This document shows positions 4,968 through 5,631 of a stretch of DNA of 5,631 bases, one piece after another. The notes under the pieces were generated by a model that made no database searches, was not told where the DNA came from, and saw only the letters and a program-made list of their open reading frames with translations. The position numbers were made by a program, and so were the translations under genes. How positions within the stretch are numbered: the stretch's first letter is position 1; every line of letters begins with the position of its first letter. The stretch is from Thermococcus sp. (GTDB lineage Archaea > Methanobacteriota_B > Thermococci > Thermococcales > Thermococcaceae), in NCBI GenBank assembly GCA_011050175.1, contig DRGF01000066.1, positions 1 to 5,631 on the forward strand, read 5' to 3'.

Positions 4968-5631
4968 TCCAGCACCACCCAGCCCATTGGCATTCCCCCG
5001 GCTATTCTCCTCGTCTTGGGGAACTCCCTTGAGAAACCTTCCCCACCAGGTTTTCTTCCGAGTCCGAGCATTTTCCTGGCTCTCTCCCACTTCCTTTCCT
5101 TCCTCAGCAGGATTCCAATGGTGGTGGAGGGCCAACCGCTTCCCCAGCCGAGCCTTAGGAGGTGGCCTCCGTAATTCCCGAGGGAAGAGTAAAAGACCCT
5201 GACATCCTTCGCCCACTTTCCAAACTTTCCAGTCTCCTTCAGCTCTTCCCGAATTACATCACTGTAAAATTCATTGACCGCATCCCAGAGAAAGTCTTCA
5301 AAGGCTTTCCATGGTTCTCCCCTTTCCCTCAGGCACTCCCAGAGGAGGCCGTTGAACTCGTTGCCGTTAAGCTTTAGGAGTTCTCTATCCACCGTTATCT
5401 CGACTTCTGTAGTGGTTCCCGGTTCAAGCCCTTCCACCCAGATGGGTATCGGCTGCGGGTTTCCGACGACGTCAACGCGGTAGAGTGCGAGGTGCTTCCT
5501 CCCGATTTCCAGACTGTCCCTTACAATTAGAGCCCTCAACGGGTCGCGCTTCGGTTCGTATCCCACTCCCGAGTGTCCCTCTGGCTTCATCCCGAAGACG
5601 ATGGCCTCAAGCAGATCGTCCGCTTTTTTGG
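4964..5631 (-). CDS. csm5: Csm5, type III-A complex subunit (3' part only)
   Basis: These are the C-terminal 222 codons (stop included) of a RAMP protein whose 5' part lies beyond the right edge. The frame is open to base 5631, so the internal ATG at 5590 is not the start. Visible marks are DPLRALIVRDS near the beginning of the visible part, the glycine-rich RAMP loop GGHLLRLGWGSGWPSTTIG, and the terminal pattern FPKTRRIAGGMPMGWVVLE. Together these match Csm5, the Cas7-like subunit that caps the crRNA 3' side of the type III-A Csm complex and takes part in crRNA 3' maturation. Its stop overlaps the csx1 ATG in ATGA. It implies that further csm genes, including cas10, lie to the right. Another Cas7-like RAMP such as Csm3 or Cmr6 is less likely because of the C-terminal pattern. 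Confidence 0.82.
   Translation of the reverse strand, partial: KKADDLLEAIVFGMKPEGHSGVGYEPKRDPLRALIVRDSLEIGRKHLALYRVDVVGNPQPIPIWVEGLEPGTTTEVEITVDRELLKLNGNEFNGLLWECLRERGEPWKAFEDFLWDAVNEFYSDVIREELKETGKFGKWAKDVRVFYSSLGNYGGHLLRLGWGSGWPSTTIGILLRKERKWERARKMLGLGRKPGGEGFSREFPKTRRIAGGMPMGWVVLE

Noticed and set aside
4968..5216. 83-codon N-terminal extension of csx1
   Set aside because: It lies wholly inside csm5 in another frame and shows no Csx1-like features. The ATG at 4967 forms an ATGA overlap and begins the typical CARF strand.
5588..5590. ATG as the start of csm5
   Set aside because: The same frame stays open upstream to the window edge, with no stop and no ribosome site, and the protein would be far shorter than Csm5.

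Overview
This window reads as a CRISPR-Cas locus from a hyperthermophilic archaeon, most likely a member of the Thermococcales. The reasons are archaeal BRE/TATA-type promoter sequence, Shine-Dalgarno sequences of the GGAGGTGAT type, proteins rich in Glu, Lys and Arg and poor in Cys, and a gene set of the kind known from Pyrococcus and Thermococcus (Csm, Csx1 and the Cst/Tneap effector genes). The species cannot be named from the window.

Layout from left to right on the + strand. Positions 1-232 are the leader-proximal end of a CRISPR array: four identical 29-nt repeats and three complete spacers of 37-38 nt, with the array continuing past the left edge. Positions 233 to about 632 are a gene-free leader. 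It carries a good minus-strand promoter about 50 nt before the first repeat and several inverted repeats. Positions 633-656 hold oligo-T tracts on the minus strand, the likely end of the cas operon. From 694 to the right edge the minus strand is one continuous, overlapping gene string. In transcription order it is csm5 (3' part only, entering from the right edge), csx1, cas8a1 (cst1), cas7 (cst2/DevR family) and cas5.

The genes belong to two CRISPR types. Csm5 is a backbone subunit of the type III-A Csm complex. Csx1 is a CARF-HEPN ribonuclease switched on by the cyclic oligoadenylate that type III complexes make. Cas8, Cas7 and Cas5 are the core of a type I Cascade-like DNA-targeting complex of the Cst lineage. 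All four junctions are stop/start overlaps of 1 to 8 nt (ATGA, TGATG, ATGA and GGTGAGTGA), so the type III and type I parts look co-transcribed and translationally coupled. Array and operon lie on the same strand, with the array downstream and served by its own promoter. One repeat family could feed crRNAs to both complexes, although the repeat-processing gene cas6 is not in the window. No cas3, cas1, cas2, cas4 or cas10 is visible either.

The most interesting detail is inside cas8. A near-perfect Shine-Dalgarno sequence (8 of 9 bases of GGAGGTGAT) sits four nucleotides before an in-frame GTG that would yield a separate 92-residue C-terminal protein. This fits an internally translated small subunit (Cas11), as known for other type I systems, and would supply a component that is otherwise missing here.
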